From an uncultured Alphaproteobacteria bacterium (GTDB lineage: Bacteria > Pseudomonadota > Alphaproteobacteria > Rhodobacterales > Rhodobacteraceae), in contig CACESU010000008.1 in assembly GCA_902562285.1 (NCBI GenBank), forward strand, positions 1 through 62,238: DNA of 62,238 bases. The letters are read 5' to 3'. This document shows, piece after piece, positions 26,801-35,153 of this stretch (its first letter is position 1; every line of letters starts with the position of its first letter). The position numbers and the translations under genes were made by a program. The notes under the pieces are model-generated. The model saw only the letters and a list, made by a program, of their open reading frames with translations. It was not told where the DNA came from and did not search any database.

Positions 26801-27979
26801 ATGAATAAAATTTATACTCAGATTGTAATACCATTTGCTATTGTTGAGACAATTGTTTGGGCAGCATATTTCTATTCTTTTCCAGCTTTTCTTCCAACTT
26901 GGGAAACTAGTCTTGGGTTTTCAAGAACTGTTCTGACTGGAGCTTTCACTATTTCACTAATTGTCTCCGCATTATGTGCCCCTTTAATTGGCCGCTTAAT
27001 AGATAAAGGTTTTGGGAAGCAGGTATTTTCAGGAGGAACAATACTAGCCGTTATTATGTTACTTTTGTTATCTGAAGTTACTGAAGTATGGCAATTTTAT
27101 GCTGTCTGGTTTGGACTTGGTATTGCAATGTCTGGATCACTCTATGAAGCTTGTTTTGCAATAATAACTCATAGTTTGGGCGGAAATGCAAAAAGAGCTA
27201 TTACTATTGTTACCCTTGTAGCAGGATTCGCAGGAACAATTTCTTTTCCAAGTTCTCATTTTTTAATTGAAAATTTTGGCTGGCGTTGGGCAATTATTGT
27301 ATTTGGCTTTATTGTTGGTTTAATTTGTACTCCCTTAGTTATCTATAGTACGCAACATGCAAAACAGCAATCCAAAGTACATGCTCCAAAAACTTCATTA
27401 AAAATATTTACAGTACTTGGATCTTTATCAAAATCGTCTTTTTGGTTAATAGGAATAACTTTTACTTTGTTAGCATTTAATCATGGTATTATTTTAAGCC
27501 ATATTCTTCCTATTTTATTTGAAAGAGGCCTTTCGACTAGTTTTGCTATTTTAGTTGCTTCATTACTTGGTCCTATGCAGGTAATTGGGCGATTCATTAT
27601 GTTAGTTTTAGAGAAAAAAATTTCAACTCTAACAATTTGCTTAGTATGTTTTGGCTCAATATTTATCGCAGCTTGGTCTTTATATTTTACCAATATAATT
27701 GTAGTTATAGTATTTCTATTTGCTATTACTCAAGGATGTGGCTATGGCGTATTAAGCATTATACGTCCAACAGTTATTTCAGAAATATTGGGTAGAAAAG
27801 ACTTTGGAGTTATTTCTGGAATGTTAGCTACAGGATTTGTTCTTGGTTCTGCCATGGGTCCAATTTTGGGATCAATTATCTGGGAATATGGTGGCTATGA
27901 CAGTGTAATCTTTATTGCAATATTAATTCCTGTATTGGCAATTATGTCAATATTAGGTGCGTGGAAATTTAAATCATAA
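26801..27979 (+). CDS. MFS transporter
   Basis: The 392-residue membrane protein has 12 predicted helices. The typical loop 2-3 motif is diverged (GRLIDKGFGKQVF near 65-77), and the second half repeats the pattern (RPTVISEILGRKDFGVISGML). The N-terminus (VETIVWAAYFYSFPAFLPTWE) resembles monocarboxylate-type or oxalate/formate-like carriers. It follows the Idh/MocA gene after 57 bases and may move the same class of substrate. It has no visible binding-site residues that fix the substrate. Confidence 0.88.
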   Translation: MNKIYTQIVIPFAIVETIVWAAYFYSFPAFLPTWETSLGFSRTVLTGAFTISLIVSALCAPLIGRLIDKGFGKQVFSGGTILAVIMLLLLSEVTEVWQFYAVWFGLGIAMSGSLYEACFAIITHSLGGNAKRAITIVTLVAGFAGTISFPSSHFLIENFGWRWAIIVFGFIVGLICTPLVIYSTQHAKQQSKVHAPKTSLKIFTVLGSLSKSSFWLIGITFTLLAFNHGIILSHILPILFERGLSTSFAILVASLLGPMQVIGRFIMLVLEKKISTLTICLVCFGSIFIAAWSLYFTNIIVVIVFLFAITQGCGYGVLSIIRPTVISEILGRKDFGVISGMLATGFVLGSAMGPILGSIIWEYGGYDSVIFIAILIPVLAIMSILGAWKFKS

Positions 27980-28026
27980 AAATAAGTTTTAAAAAAAATA
28001 ATAAATTGATTCTTATCTTTTCTACT

Positions 28027-28281
28027 TTAATTTTTTATTTTTGATTTCTCTTTTTTCATAGTAGATTCTTCAGTTTTGTCTAAAACGCAAAGTACTTCTT
28101 GTAAAGATAAACCCTTACGAATGGATTTATGCCACACTCTTCTCACAGATAAAGGGGACCATGGTAAAATAGCTTTTGACAACCATTTTCTTAGCGGCTT
28201 AGGTAACTGGTCAAATTCATGCATTGGATTACCAATTCGTCTCCTTCGACGTAAATTTGTTTCTCCAAGATTTTGTTTCAT
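28027..28281 (-). CDS. DUF6525-like small basic protein
   Basis: The 84-residue basic protein has the pattern NLGETNLRRRRRIGNPMHEFDQL, PLRKWLSKAILPWSP and RRVWHKSIRKGLS. I recognise this from alphaproteobacterial DUF6525 proteins (recalled, not searched). Its start overlaps the DUF1826 stop by 4 bases, so the two are translated together. They lie downstream of znuA, from which read-through past a terminator would be needed. No function is known. Confidence 0.7.
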   Translation of the reverse strand: MKQNLGETNLRRRRRIGNPMHEFDQLPKPLRKWLSKAILPWSPLSVRRVWHKSIRKGLSLQEVLCVLDKTEESTMKKEKSKIKN

Positions 28282-28913
28282 ACCTCGTTCTTAGGATCAA
28301 ATATAGGATCAATTACAAAAACAAATCGAGTTTCTCCAGTTCCTTCAATAGGTGGAGATCTATGTAGTATCATTATAGTATTGTTTCCAGTCCAAAGAGT
28401 ACCTCGAAGTAAAATTGGTGAACTAGTAGGAGTAGTTTTGAATTGTTTTGGATCATTTCCATCTATAGATTTTCCATACTGCGTACCTTGTCCTCTATAG
28501 GTGCATATCAACCTACTTTTTAATGCATCGATATGAAACTTTCGGCAAGAATTAGTTGAAACAACTTCCATTCTTAGCCGAATATAATCGACATTCATTA
28601 GGCTTGAAAAAAGTTTAGATAATCTTGTTATATCTTGTATTAACCAATTAATCTGGGTGTCTTTACTAAGAGAATTCTCAAAAATATTGTTTATATTTTT
28701 ACCTACTTCATTCTTATGGAAAATGTGTCTGAAGCTTGGGATTAATTTAGGGTCAATTTTATTTAGCCAGTCCTGAATATTAACTGGTATATGCCTTTCC
28801 CAGATAACACCATAGTAAGATTGCTCAACAAAATCTGATAAATGAGAAACATCGTCTATTGTATGTACTAGGTTAGATAGCTCATCTAATGGTATTTGGT
28901 AATTTAAATTCAT
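28278..28913 (-). CDS. DUF1826 family protein (zinc-locus associated)
   Basis: The 211-residue protein has the DUF1826 pattern: IRLRMEVVSTNSCRKFHIDALKSRLICTYRGQGTQYG, then LLRGTLWTGNN, and a C-terminal LHRSPPIEGTGETRFVFVIDP. The R-K-F-H-x-D and HRSPP parts look like a metal-binding cupin-like core. Known members often sit beside CobW GTPases and Zur-regulated genes. Here it lies between znuA and DUF6525 on minus, which suits a zinc-limitation role. No Zur box is visible directly upstream, so expression would depend on read-through from znuA. Confidence 0.82.
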   Translation of the reverse strand: MNLNYQIPLDELSNLVHTIDDVSHLSDFVEQSYYGVIWERHIPVNIQDWLNKIDPKLIPSFRHIFHKNEVGKNINNIFENSLSKDTQINWLIQDITRLSKLFSSLMNVDYIRLRMEVVSTNSCRKFHIDALKSRLICTYRGQGTQYGKSIDGNDPKQFKTTPTSSPILLRGTLWTGNNTIMILHRSPPIEGTGETRFVFVIDPIFDPKNEV

Positions 28914-28934
28914 TTATAATTCCAAAAACTTTAA

Positions 28935-28962
28935 AACCAGCCTACTACAATGCAGGCTGGTT
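28935..28962 (-). terminator. Rho-independent terminator after znuA
   Basis: AACCAGCCT (28935-28943) and AGGCTGGTT (28954-28962) form a perfect 9-bp stem with a ten-base loop. On minus it is followed by TTAAAGTTTTT. It sits between the znuA stop (28975) and the DUF1826 start (28913), so it should reduce read-through. Confidence 0.8.
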
Positions 28963-28974
28963 CTTTTATTAAAT

Positions 28975-30060
28975 TTAAAAACATTTAGATAAATTTGTTG
29001 CCAAATTACGAATAAGTTTATCATAAAGTGTAGGGCCGGTTTCTAAACCAACACCCAGAGGATCAATTACAGCCATATTCGCGTGAGTTCCCTCAATAAC
29101 TGCTTTTACTAAGCCAACTTTATATTGAGGTTCAGCAAGCACACAATGAATATCCTCGTTTTCAACTCTATTTTTAATTTCTTTAACGCGTGCTGGACTT
29201 GGGTCAGAAGCATCACCTAAAGAAATTGCACCAGAAGCACTAATATTAAAGTGTTTCTCAAAATATTGATAAGCATCATGAAAAACAACGAATTTTTCAT
29301 CTCTAATGGGATCTAATATATCATTAATTTCATCTGATAAAGCATCCAAATCTTTACTGGCCGAACTAGCATTTGAAAAATAAGTACTAGCATTGCTAGG
29401 ATCTTTTTCAGATAGTTTAGATGCAATTACATTCAACCAAACTTTTGCTATCCCGGGTGATAACCAAGCATGCGGATCGTGCTCACCATGTGCATGACCT
29501 TCATGATCGTCATGATCATCGTGGTCGTCGTGGTCATCTTTTTTCTTATGCTTTCCATGGTCGTGATCATCATGATCGTCATGATCATCGTGGTCGTCGT
29601 GGTCATCTTTTTTCTTATGCTTTCCATGGTCGTGATCATCATGATCGTCATGATCATCGTGATCATCGTGATCATCGTGATCACTATGGTCATGAGCCTC
29701 GAACAAAGCACTTTCTCTAAAATCGAGTAATTCAATGCCATCTACTTCCAGTAGAGTTGTAATGGATGCGTCTTTTGGTAAGGTTTCTAAACTTTTTTCT
29801 AGCCAAGGTGTTAAATCTTCTCCAATCCAAAAAATGACTTTTGATTCTTGAATTGCTTTGGCATCAGACGGTTTCAATTGATATTCATGAGGTGAAGCTT
29901 CTGAAGGGATAATTAAATTTGGTTTTCCTAACCCATTCATCACCTTTGATACTAATGAATGAACAGGAGCTATGTCGACAGCAACTTTAGGGACATCTGC
30001 TGATGCTACCCCAACTGTTAGTGCTAATGCCGATGTCAATGAGACAAATTTATTAGACAT
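28975..30060 (-). CDS. znuA: Zinc ABC transporter substrate-binding protein ZnuA
   Basis: This is a periplasmic zinc-binding protein of the cluster A-I family, 361 residues, with a signal peptide (MSNKFVSLTSALALTVGVASA). The zinc ligands are SPHEYQLKPSDA near 60, EHDPHAWLSPG near 195, the histidine in FHDAYQYFEKHF near 260 and D in VIDPLGVGLE. Between the first two is an extreme Asp/His-rich loop of ~70 residues made of DHD units and two copies of DHGKHKKKD. AGGAG precedes the ATG. It is divergent from zur with a Zur box between, and works with ZnuC and ZnuB encoded on plus. Confidence 0.95.
   Translation of the reverse strand: MSNKFVSLTSALALTVGVASADVPKVAVDIAPVHSLVSKVMNGLGKPNLIIPSEASPHEYQLKPSDAKAIQESKVIFWIGEDLTPWLEKSLETLPKDASITTLLEVDGIELLDFRESALFEAHDHSDHDDHDDHDDHDDHDDHDHGKHKKKDDHDDHDDHDDHDDHDHGKHKKKDDHDDHDDHDDHEGHAHGEHDPHAWLSPGIAKVWLNVIASKLSEKDPSNASTYFSNASSASKDLDALSDEINDILDPIRDEKFVVFHDAYQYFEKHFNISASGAISLGDASDPSPARVKEIKNRVENEDIHCVLAEPQYKVGLVKAVIEGTHANMAVIDPLGVGLETGPTLYDKLIRNLATNLSKCF
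29501..29661 (-). repeat. 69-bp tandem repeat coding the His/Asp loop of ZnuA
   Basis: Bases 29501-29592 are identical to 29570-29661, a period of 69 (23 codons, 2.3 copies), built on a smaller GATCATCGT-type unit. The period keeps the reading frame. The repeat lengthens the acidic-histidine metal loop and is recent, because the copies show no divergence over 92 bases. Confidence 0.9.
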
Positions 30061-30082
30061 TTTTATCTCCTAGTAATAAATT

Positions 30083-30101
30083 AATGTTATAATATAACAT
30101 T
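30083..30101. promoter_or_regulatory. Zur operator between znuA and zur
   Basis: AATGTTATAATATAACATT is palindromic except for its centre base and fits the Zur box consensus TGTTATAnTATAACA. It lies 22 bases before the znuA start and 47 bases before zur. A perfect TATAAT on the minus strand just upstream would serve as the znuA -10. Zur with zinc would shut both directions. Confidence 0.9.
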
Positions 30102-30148
30102 GACTTATATCCATTATAAACTATGTTCAAGAGAAAATTTTTTAAATT

Positions 30149-30658
30149 ATGAAAAAAATTCAAATCAAAAAAGCAGTCTCGAAAAACTTCAAAAAACATA
30201 ATCATAAATTATGTTATGAAACCTCAATGAAGGCTTTTCATAAAAATTGTCTGGAAAAAAATCTTAAATTAACTCCTTTAAGATTAAAAGTTTTTGAATT
30301 ATTACTAAAAGATCACCGCGCTATTGGGGCATATCAGATCCTAGATATGTTAAGTAAAGAAGGTTTTAGCTCAACACCTCCTATCGCCTATCGCGTTCTT
30401 GATTTTTTAATTGAACAAGGTTTTGCTCATAAAATTGAAAGATTTAACGCATTCATAGCTTGTTCTCATCCTGGGAGTAAACACTCTCCAACATTTATGA
30501 TTTGTAGAAAATGCGATAAAGTAGCAGAAATGTGTGAAAAAGACAGTAGGCTAAAATTAGATAAAAAATCATTATCAGAGTTCCAGATAGAAGAATCAGT
30601 TATTGAGATTATTGGTATCTGTAAAAGTTGTAATCAGTTAGAAACCATAAAATGCTAA
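30149..30658 (+). CDS. zur: Zinc uptake regulator Zur (Fur family)
   Basis: The 169-residue repressor has a winged helix (LTPLRLKVFELLLKDHRAIGAYQILDML...PPIAYRVLDFLIEQGFAHKIE) and the Fur-family metal sites. FNAFIACSHPGSKHS carries the regulatory Cys/His site. CRKCDKV and CKSC are the two CxxC pairs of the structural zinc. It has a long basic N-terminus, so a start further in (the ATG before KAFHKNCLEK) is possible. It overlaps znuC by 7 bases and therefore controls its own uptake operon. It is the only transcription factor I recognise in the window. Confidence 0.92.
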   Translation: MKKIQIKKAVSKNFKKHNHKLCYETSMKAFHKNCLEKNLKLTPLRLKVFELLLKDHRAIGAYQILDMLSKEGFSSTPPIAYRVLDFLIEQGFAHKIERFNAFIACSHPGSKHSPTFMICRKCDKVAEMCEKDSRLKLDKKSLSEFQIEESVIEIIGICKSCNQLETIKC

Positions 30659-31377
30659 TCGAAATATCTAAATTAGAAGTAAAATATGGCTCGAAAAAAG
30701 TACTTCAAAATATAAATCTTACATTAAATGCTGGAGAAATTGTAACCATAGTTGGCCCTAATGGTTCAGGAAAAACTACTCTTTTTAAAGCTATTATTGG
30801 AGTAATCCCATTTAGTAAGGGGAAAATAAAAATTAAACCTAATTTAAGAATTGGGTATGTACCTCAGCAACTAAAAGTAGATCAAACCTTACCAATAACT
30901 GTAGAACGATTTTTGAAACTTGCAACTAGAGATAATAATGATTTAAAAAAAATGGTAGCCTTCCTTGGTTTAAAAAATATTTATAGAGAACAAATAAATA
31001 ACTTATCAGGAGGTCAAATGCAAAGAGTTCTTTTGGCAAGAGCACTTGTAGACGCGCCTGAAATTTTACTGTTAGATGAAGCAACAAGGGGACTTGACCA
31101 GCCTGGCATTGCAGCATTTTATCAAAAAATAGAAAATATTTCTAAAGAAACAAATTGTGCTGTCCTTATGATTAGTCATGACCTGCATGTGGTTATGCGT
31201 GCATCTGACAGAGTAATTTGCGTTAATGGCCATGTTTGTTGCGAAGGAACACCAGAGAATGTAGCAACTTCACCAGAATATCAAACACTTTTTGGTTCAA
31301 ACATAGATGGTGCATTCGCCTTATATAGACATAAACATGATCATAATCATGATGTTGAGGGGAAAAGTAGGATATAG
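30652..31377 (+). CDS. znuC: Zinc ABC transporter ATP-binding protein ZnuC
   Basis: The 241-residue ATPase shows Walker A GPNGSGKTT near 35-43, Q-loop YVPQQLKV, signature LSGGQMQRVLLARAL near 119, Walker B EILLLDEATRGLD and the switch histidine in MISHDLHVVM. The C-terminal tail is histidine-rich (RHKHDHNHDVEG), as in ZnuC proteins. It overlaps zur upstream by 7 bases and shares one base with the znuB GTG start (TAGTG), so the three genes are translated as a chain. Confidence 0.95.
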   Translation: MLIEISKLEVKYGSKKVLQNINLTLNAGEIVTIVGPNGSGKTTLFKAIIGVIPFSKGKIKIKPNLRIGYVPQQLKVDQTLPITVERFLKLATRDNNDLKKMVAFLGLKNIYREQINNLSGGQMQRVLLARALVDAPEILLLDEATRGLDQPGIAAFYQKIENISKETNCAVLMISHDLHVVMRASDRVICVNGHVCCEGTPENVATSPEYQTLFGSNIDGAFALYRHKHDHNHDVEGKSRI

Positions 31378-32174
31378 TGCTAGATGATTTTATGACACGC
31401 GCAACACTTGCTGGAATTGGTGTATCCCTTGCAGCCGCACCTCTAGGATGCTTTGTTGTTTGGAGACGTATGGCCTATTTTGGAGAGTCAACAGCCCATG
31501 CTGCGATGCTAGGAATTGCACTTTCTTTAACTTTCGAATTATCTGTGTTGGCGGGGGCAGTATTAGTTTCTTTAATAATGGCATCTTCCGTAACTCTTTT
31601 GGAGGGTCGATCACTTTTTATGGATACACTTTTAGGAGTAGCAGGACATAGTTCAATCGCGGCTGGGCTGGTAATCGTTTCTTTTATTTCAGGAGTAAGA
31701 ATTGATCTGATGGCATATTTAATTGGAGATATATTAGCTGTTTCTAAGTTGGATCTTTTAATGATTTGGATAGGGGTGGGTGTCATATTTAGTTTAATTA
31801 TATGGCGCTGGTCTCCACTATTATTGGTGACTCTAAGTGAGGATTTAGCATCTGCTAACGGTTTCAACCCAAAAAAAGAAAACTTTATAATTACGATTTC
31901 TTTAGCAATAGTTGTAGCTGTCGGAATTAAAGTTGTAGGTGTGTTATTAATAATTGCATTACTTATTATACCAGCTGCTTCAGCTCGCTTTATAACATTA
32001 ACGCCAGAGTCAATGGGATTTATAGCTTCAATAATAGGGGTTTTATCAAGCATATTAGGTCTTTACGCTGCCTATTTTTTTGATACCCCTACAGGTCCCT
32101 CAATTGTATGTGTTGCCTCTTTATTTTTCTTTTTATTTTTGATGTTAAATATCATTTTGAAAAATAAAATTTAA
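31377..32174 (+). CDS. znuB: Zinc ABC transporter permease ZnuB
   Basis: This 265-residue permease of the cluster-9 metal importer family has about eight helices. Motifs are APLGCFVVWRRMAYFGESTAHAAMLG near 20-45 and IKVVGVLLIIALLIIPAASAR near 190-210. It starts with GTG overlapping the znuC stop by one base. Together with ZnuA and ZnuC it imports zinc across the inner membrane under Zur control. The CobW GTPase follows after 24 bases. Confidence 0.95.
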   Translation: MLDDFMTRATLAGIGVSLAAAPLGCFVVWRRMAYFGESTAHAAMLGIALSLTFELSVLAGAVLVSLIMASSVTLLEGRSLFMDTLLGVAGHSSIAAGLVIVSFISGVRIDLMAYLIGDILAVSKLDLLMIWIGVGVIFSLIIWRWSPLLLVTLSEDLASANGFNPKKENFIITISLAIVVAVGIKVVGVLLIIALLIIPAASARFITLTPESMGFIASIIGVLSSILGLYAAYFFDTPTGPSIVCVASLFFFLFLMLNIILKNKI

Positions 32175-32198
32175 TCTCATTTAAAATAGGGAAATTAA

Positions 32199-33257
32199 AT
32201 GAACCAAATTACTCAGATACCAGTCACAGTAATTACAGGGTTTTTAGGAAGTGGTAAAACTACTTTACTATCTTCCATACTGAAAAAGAAAGAAATGCAG
32301 AAAACTGCAGTAATAATTAATGAGTTTGGAGAAATTGGTCTAGACCATGCTTTAATTGAACATACGGATGAAAATATTGTAGAGTTACAAAGCGGATGTA
32401 TTTGCTGCACAATCCAGGGTGATTTAAATAAAACCTTAATTGATCTATTTGATAAAATGATGAATGGGAAAGTATCTTCATTTAATCGTGTTCTTATAGA
32501 GACTACAGGACTTGCCAACCCAGTGCCAATTATACATACATTAATGAGCTCAATAGAACTAATAAGAATTTATTCACTCGACGGAGTTATTACTGTAGTT
32601 GATTCTGTAAATGGAGAAAAAACACTTGATTTACACGAAGAGTCATTGAAACAATTAGCACTTGCAGAAAAGATTATTTTAAGCAAAACAGATATAATAG
32701 ATAAAGATGAGATTAAATCATTGATTTATCGTATAAAAGAAATCAATCCGGTAAGCCAAATTGTTTATAGTAAATTTGGAAATATCCCTCTTGAAGAAAT
32801 TTTTGGATTGGGCGCTTATGATCCATATAAAAAATCTGTAGATGTAAAGAAGTGGTTAGCTGCAGAAAAATATAAAGATAAAAAACATCATCACCATCAC
32901 GACGTTAATAGACATAATGAGAATATTAGAGCCTTCTCAATGATGAGCGAAAACCCTGTAAACATGATTGCATTCAGCTTTTTTCGTGATATGATTACTG
33001 CTGCTTTAGGGGCTAATTTATTAAGAATGAAAGGTATTATAAATATTGCAGGGGAAGAACGTCCTGCGGTAATTCATGGAGTGCAACACATTTTTCATCC
33101 TGTTCAGTGGCTTGAAACGTGGCCTGATAATGACAGAAGAACAAAACTTGTATTTATAACTCAAAATATTAAAAAAGAACAAATTGAAGATTTCTTTCGC
33201 CCTCTTATGGGTTTAGACACAGAAAAAGGACTTCCTAAAGAGATTTTTGAATTATGA
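32199..33257 (+). CDS. CobW/COG0523-family GTPase (zinc metallochaperone)
   Basis: The 352-residue protein has a P-loop GFLGSGKTT at 14-22, the metal motif CICC at 67-70, ETTGLANPVP near 103, a guanine-recognition SKTD near 162, and a histidine run (KKHHHHHDVNRH) before the CobW C-terminal domain. These GTPases deliver zinc to client proteins when zinc is scarce; ZagA/ZigA-type members are Zur-regulated. The gene sits directly after znuB and overlaps the HisI-type gene by 4 bases, an arrangement that favours zinc rather than cobalt. An AGGGAAAT site precedes the ATG. Confidence 0.92.
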   Translation: MNQITQIPVTVITGFLGSGKTTLLSSILKKKEMQKTAVIINEFGEIGLDHALIEHTDENIVELQSGCICCTIQGDLNKTLIDLFDKMMNGKVSSFNRVLIETTGLANPVPIIHTLMSSIELIRIYSLDGVITVVDSVNGEKTLDLHEESLKQLALAEKIILSKTDIIDKDEIKSLIYRIKEINPVSQIVYSKFGNIPLEEIFGLGAYDPYKKSVDVKKWLAAEKYKDKKHHHHHDVNRHNENIRAFSMMSENPVNMIAFSFFRDMITAALGANLLRMKGIINIAGEERPAVIHGVQHIFHPVQWLETWPDNDRRTKLVFITQNIKKEQIEDFFRPLMGLDTEKGLPKEIFEL

Positions 33258-34141
33258 ATGAAAAATTAATAAAAATTATTAAATTTAATAAAGATGGATT
33301 AGTTCCTGCCATAGCTCAACAGCATGATACAGGAGAAGTATTAATGCTAGCTTGGATGAATAAATATTCTATCCAACAAACACTAACTACTAATCAAGTA
33401 TGTTATTGGTCTAGATCTCGAAAAAAGCTTTGGCGCAAAGGAGAAACATCCGGAAATACACAACGACTTATAGAGTTTCGTTATGACTGTGATGAAGATA
33501 CTATTTTATTAATAATAGATCAAACTGGCGCAGCTTGTCACACAGGTAGAAGGAACTGTTTTTACAGAGTTGCAAAAAATGAATCTGGCGAAATAGAAAC
33601 AACTCTGACTGAAAAGAAAAATATCACCCAAAAAAGTAAATTTGATACCAATTCAAATAAAAAATTAAATCCAACTGCGATTAGAGAGGAAGATGTTTTA
33701 AGTATTCAAAAGGAATGGGCAGATTCTATTATTTCAATTGGAAAGATATTTTTAAATAAAGGTAATTACAAACTGGAAGCAGAAAAAACATTAAAAAAAC
33801 TATATGCATTTGATATAAGTAATGTGCTTTTCAAACCAACTTTTGCTTCTCAAAATCAATTTCGTAATAGTTTTGAAGATGCTTTATCTTATTTCGTTGG
33901 TGGAAATATTGAGGAGGATAATGGTTTTGCCATTAAACCATGGTTCAAAATAAGATTTTCTGAAAATAAAATTGTTATTTCTCATGATAATGCAATTGCA
34001 ATGGGAAATTACTATTTTACTTCTGTAGAGGATAAAAAAAATGAAACTAAGGTAGAATATACCTTTGGATATATAAAAGATAAAAAAGGCAATTTACGAA
34101 TTAATTTACATCATTCATCAATACCTCATTCTAATAATTAA
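33254..34141 (+). CDS. hisI: Phosphoribosyl-AMP cyclohydrolase (HisI) fused to a SnoaL-like domain
   Basis: Residues 1-110 are a HisI domain, which opens the phosphoribosyl-AMP ring in histidine synthesis. It shows AWMNKYSIQQTL, CYWSRSRKKLWRKGETSGN, and the three zinc cysteines C79 (DCDED), C95 (ACHTGRR) and C102 (NCFY). After a polar linker, residues ~150-290 form a second alpha+beta domain (IQKEWADSIISIG...GFAIKPWFKIRFSENK...YYFTSVEDK) that looks SnoaL/NTF2-like. A stand-alone HisI is only ~120 residues. The position behind a CobW GTPase in a Zur locus matches the known HisI2-type paralogues of zinc regulons. The zinc cysteines are kept, so it is not an obvious zinc-free substitute. Confidence 0.8.
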   Translation: MNEKLIKIIKFNKDGLVPAIAQQHDTGEVLMLAWMNKYSIQQTLTTNQVCYWSRSRKKLWRKGETSGNTQRLIEFRYDCDEDTILLIIDQTGAACHTGRRNCFYRVAKNESGEIETTLTEKKNITQKSKFDTNSNKKLNPTAIREEDVLSIQKEWADSIISIGKIFLNKGNYKLEAEKTLKKLYAFDISNVLFKPTFASQNQFRNSFEDALSYFVGGNIEEDNGFAIKPWFKIRFSENKIVISHDNAIAMGNYYFTSVEDKKNETKVEYTFGYIKDKKGNLRINLHHSSIPHSNN

Positions 34142-34220
34142 AATAATAAATTTATTAAAATAAGATTTTTACTTTTAAAAAATATACTGATATTTTATTC
34201 CAAAAAAGAATGTAGCGTTG

Positions 34221-34997
34221 TCAGATTTTATTTAAAAAAGCTTCTGTTAAAACTGGGAAACTTGTAAAACCAAATCTACCTTCTTTCTCGGCACGATTAA
34301 TTTGCTCTTTCCAATCATTGACCTCAGTTTCAGAAATTCCTTGTGATTTTACAAAAAATGCAATCACATCTTCTGCGTATTTTGCAGGTGAATTTTGATC
34401 CCTGTGAGTAATTATAAATGAGAGTGATTTGTTCTTTATATTTATAAATCCAAGATCTGATAATTTTCCAGGCAACTCCATAGGTAGCATCTGATGACAA
34501 CAATGTGCTTTAAATGCATCATGGATTTTTTCATTTAATTTTTTTTCAGCACCATAAAATCCAAAATAATCCCATAAAACTGAAATATTAATGAAATAAG
34601 CACCTGATTTAAGAATTCTTTTCGTTTCCATAAGAGCGTCATCAACATTTTTAATATATTCAAAAGTTTGTGTCGATGTAGCTACATTACATGTGTTGTC
34701 GGATAAATCAATTTTATCTGCATTACTTTTGAGAAAAGTAATATTATTAAATTCAGTACACTTGATACTTGCATTAGATATCTGATCCTCACTAGGATCT
34801 AGTCCATAGACATGACCGCCACTATCTATTGCTTTAGCCAAATCAATTAAAAGATCTCCTGCTCCACAGCCAATATCAATAATTTTATCATTGGGATTAA
34901 TTATCAATTTTTTTAAAATAGCTTGACGTCTAGAAATACCCGCAGAGCTTAATGCAACTAACCTCTGCAATCGTCCTAAATCATTATTAAATTCCAT
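34221..34997 (-). CDS. Class I SAM-dependent methyltransferase
   Basis: The 258-residue protein carries the SAM-binding motif IIDIGCGAGDLLIDLA near 38-53, an acidic end of strand 2 (VYGLDPSEDQI), NADKIDLSD near 90 and FEYIKNVDDALMETKRILKSG near 112-132, as in UbiE/Methyltransf_11 proteins. The C-terminal part (HDAFKAHCCHQMLPMELPGKLSDLGF) would shape the acceptor site. The substrate is unknown. It stands alone, convergent with the HisI-type gene and divergent from the polyol operon. Confidence 0.85.
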   Translation of the reverse strand: MEFNNDLGRLQRLVALSSAGISRRQAILKKLIINPNDKIIDIGCGAGDLLIDLAKAIDSGGHVYGLDPSEDQISNASIKCTEFNNITFLKSNADKIDLSDNTCNVATSTQTFEYIKNVDDALMETKRILKSGAYFINISVLWDYFGFYGAEKKLNEKIHDAFKAHCCHQMLPMELPGKLSDLGFINIKNKSLSFIITHRDQNSPAKYAEDVIAFFVKSQGISETEVNDWKEQINRAEKEGRFGFTSFPVLTEAFLNKI

Positions 34998-35153
34998 ATA
35001 AATCCTTATTAAATTCTTAAAAGCTAATCAATAATTATATTTGGATGATAATAATATTAACATTAAGTAAATATTATAATATGCGACGAAATATATCATT
35101 GACTATGTAATTTTAATATAAGATGAATTTTCTTTTTATTGAAAGGGAAATAA

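Noticed and set aside
29421-29741. Long open frames antisense to and overlapping the znuA repeat
   Set aside because: They are low-complexity shadows produced by the GAT/CAT repeat in all frames; no ribosome site or family match.
31475-32053. A 192-codon open frame antisense to znuB
   Set aside because: It mirrors a hydrophobic membrane gene, has no ribosome site and no recognisable domain; znuB is certain.
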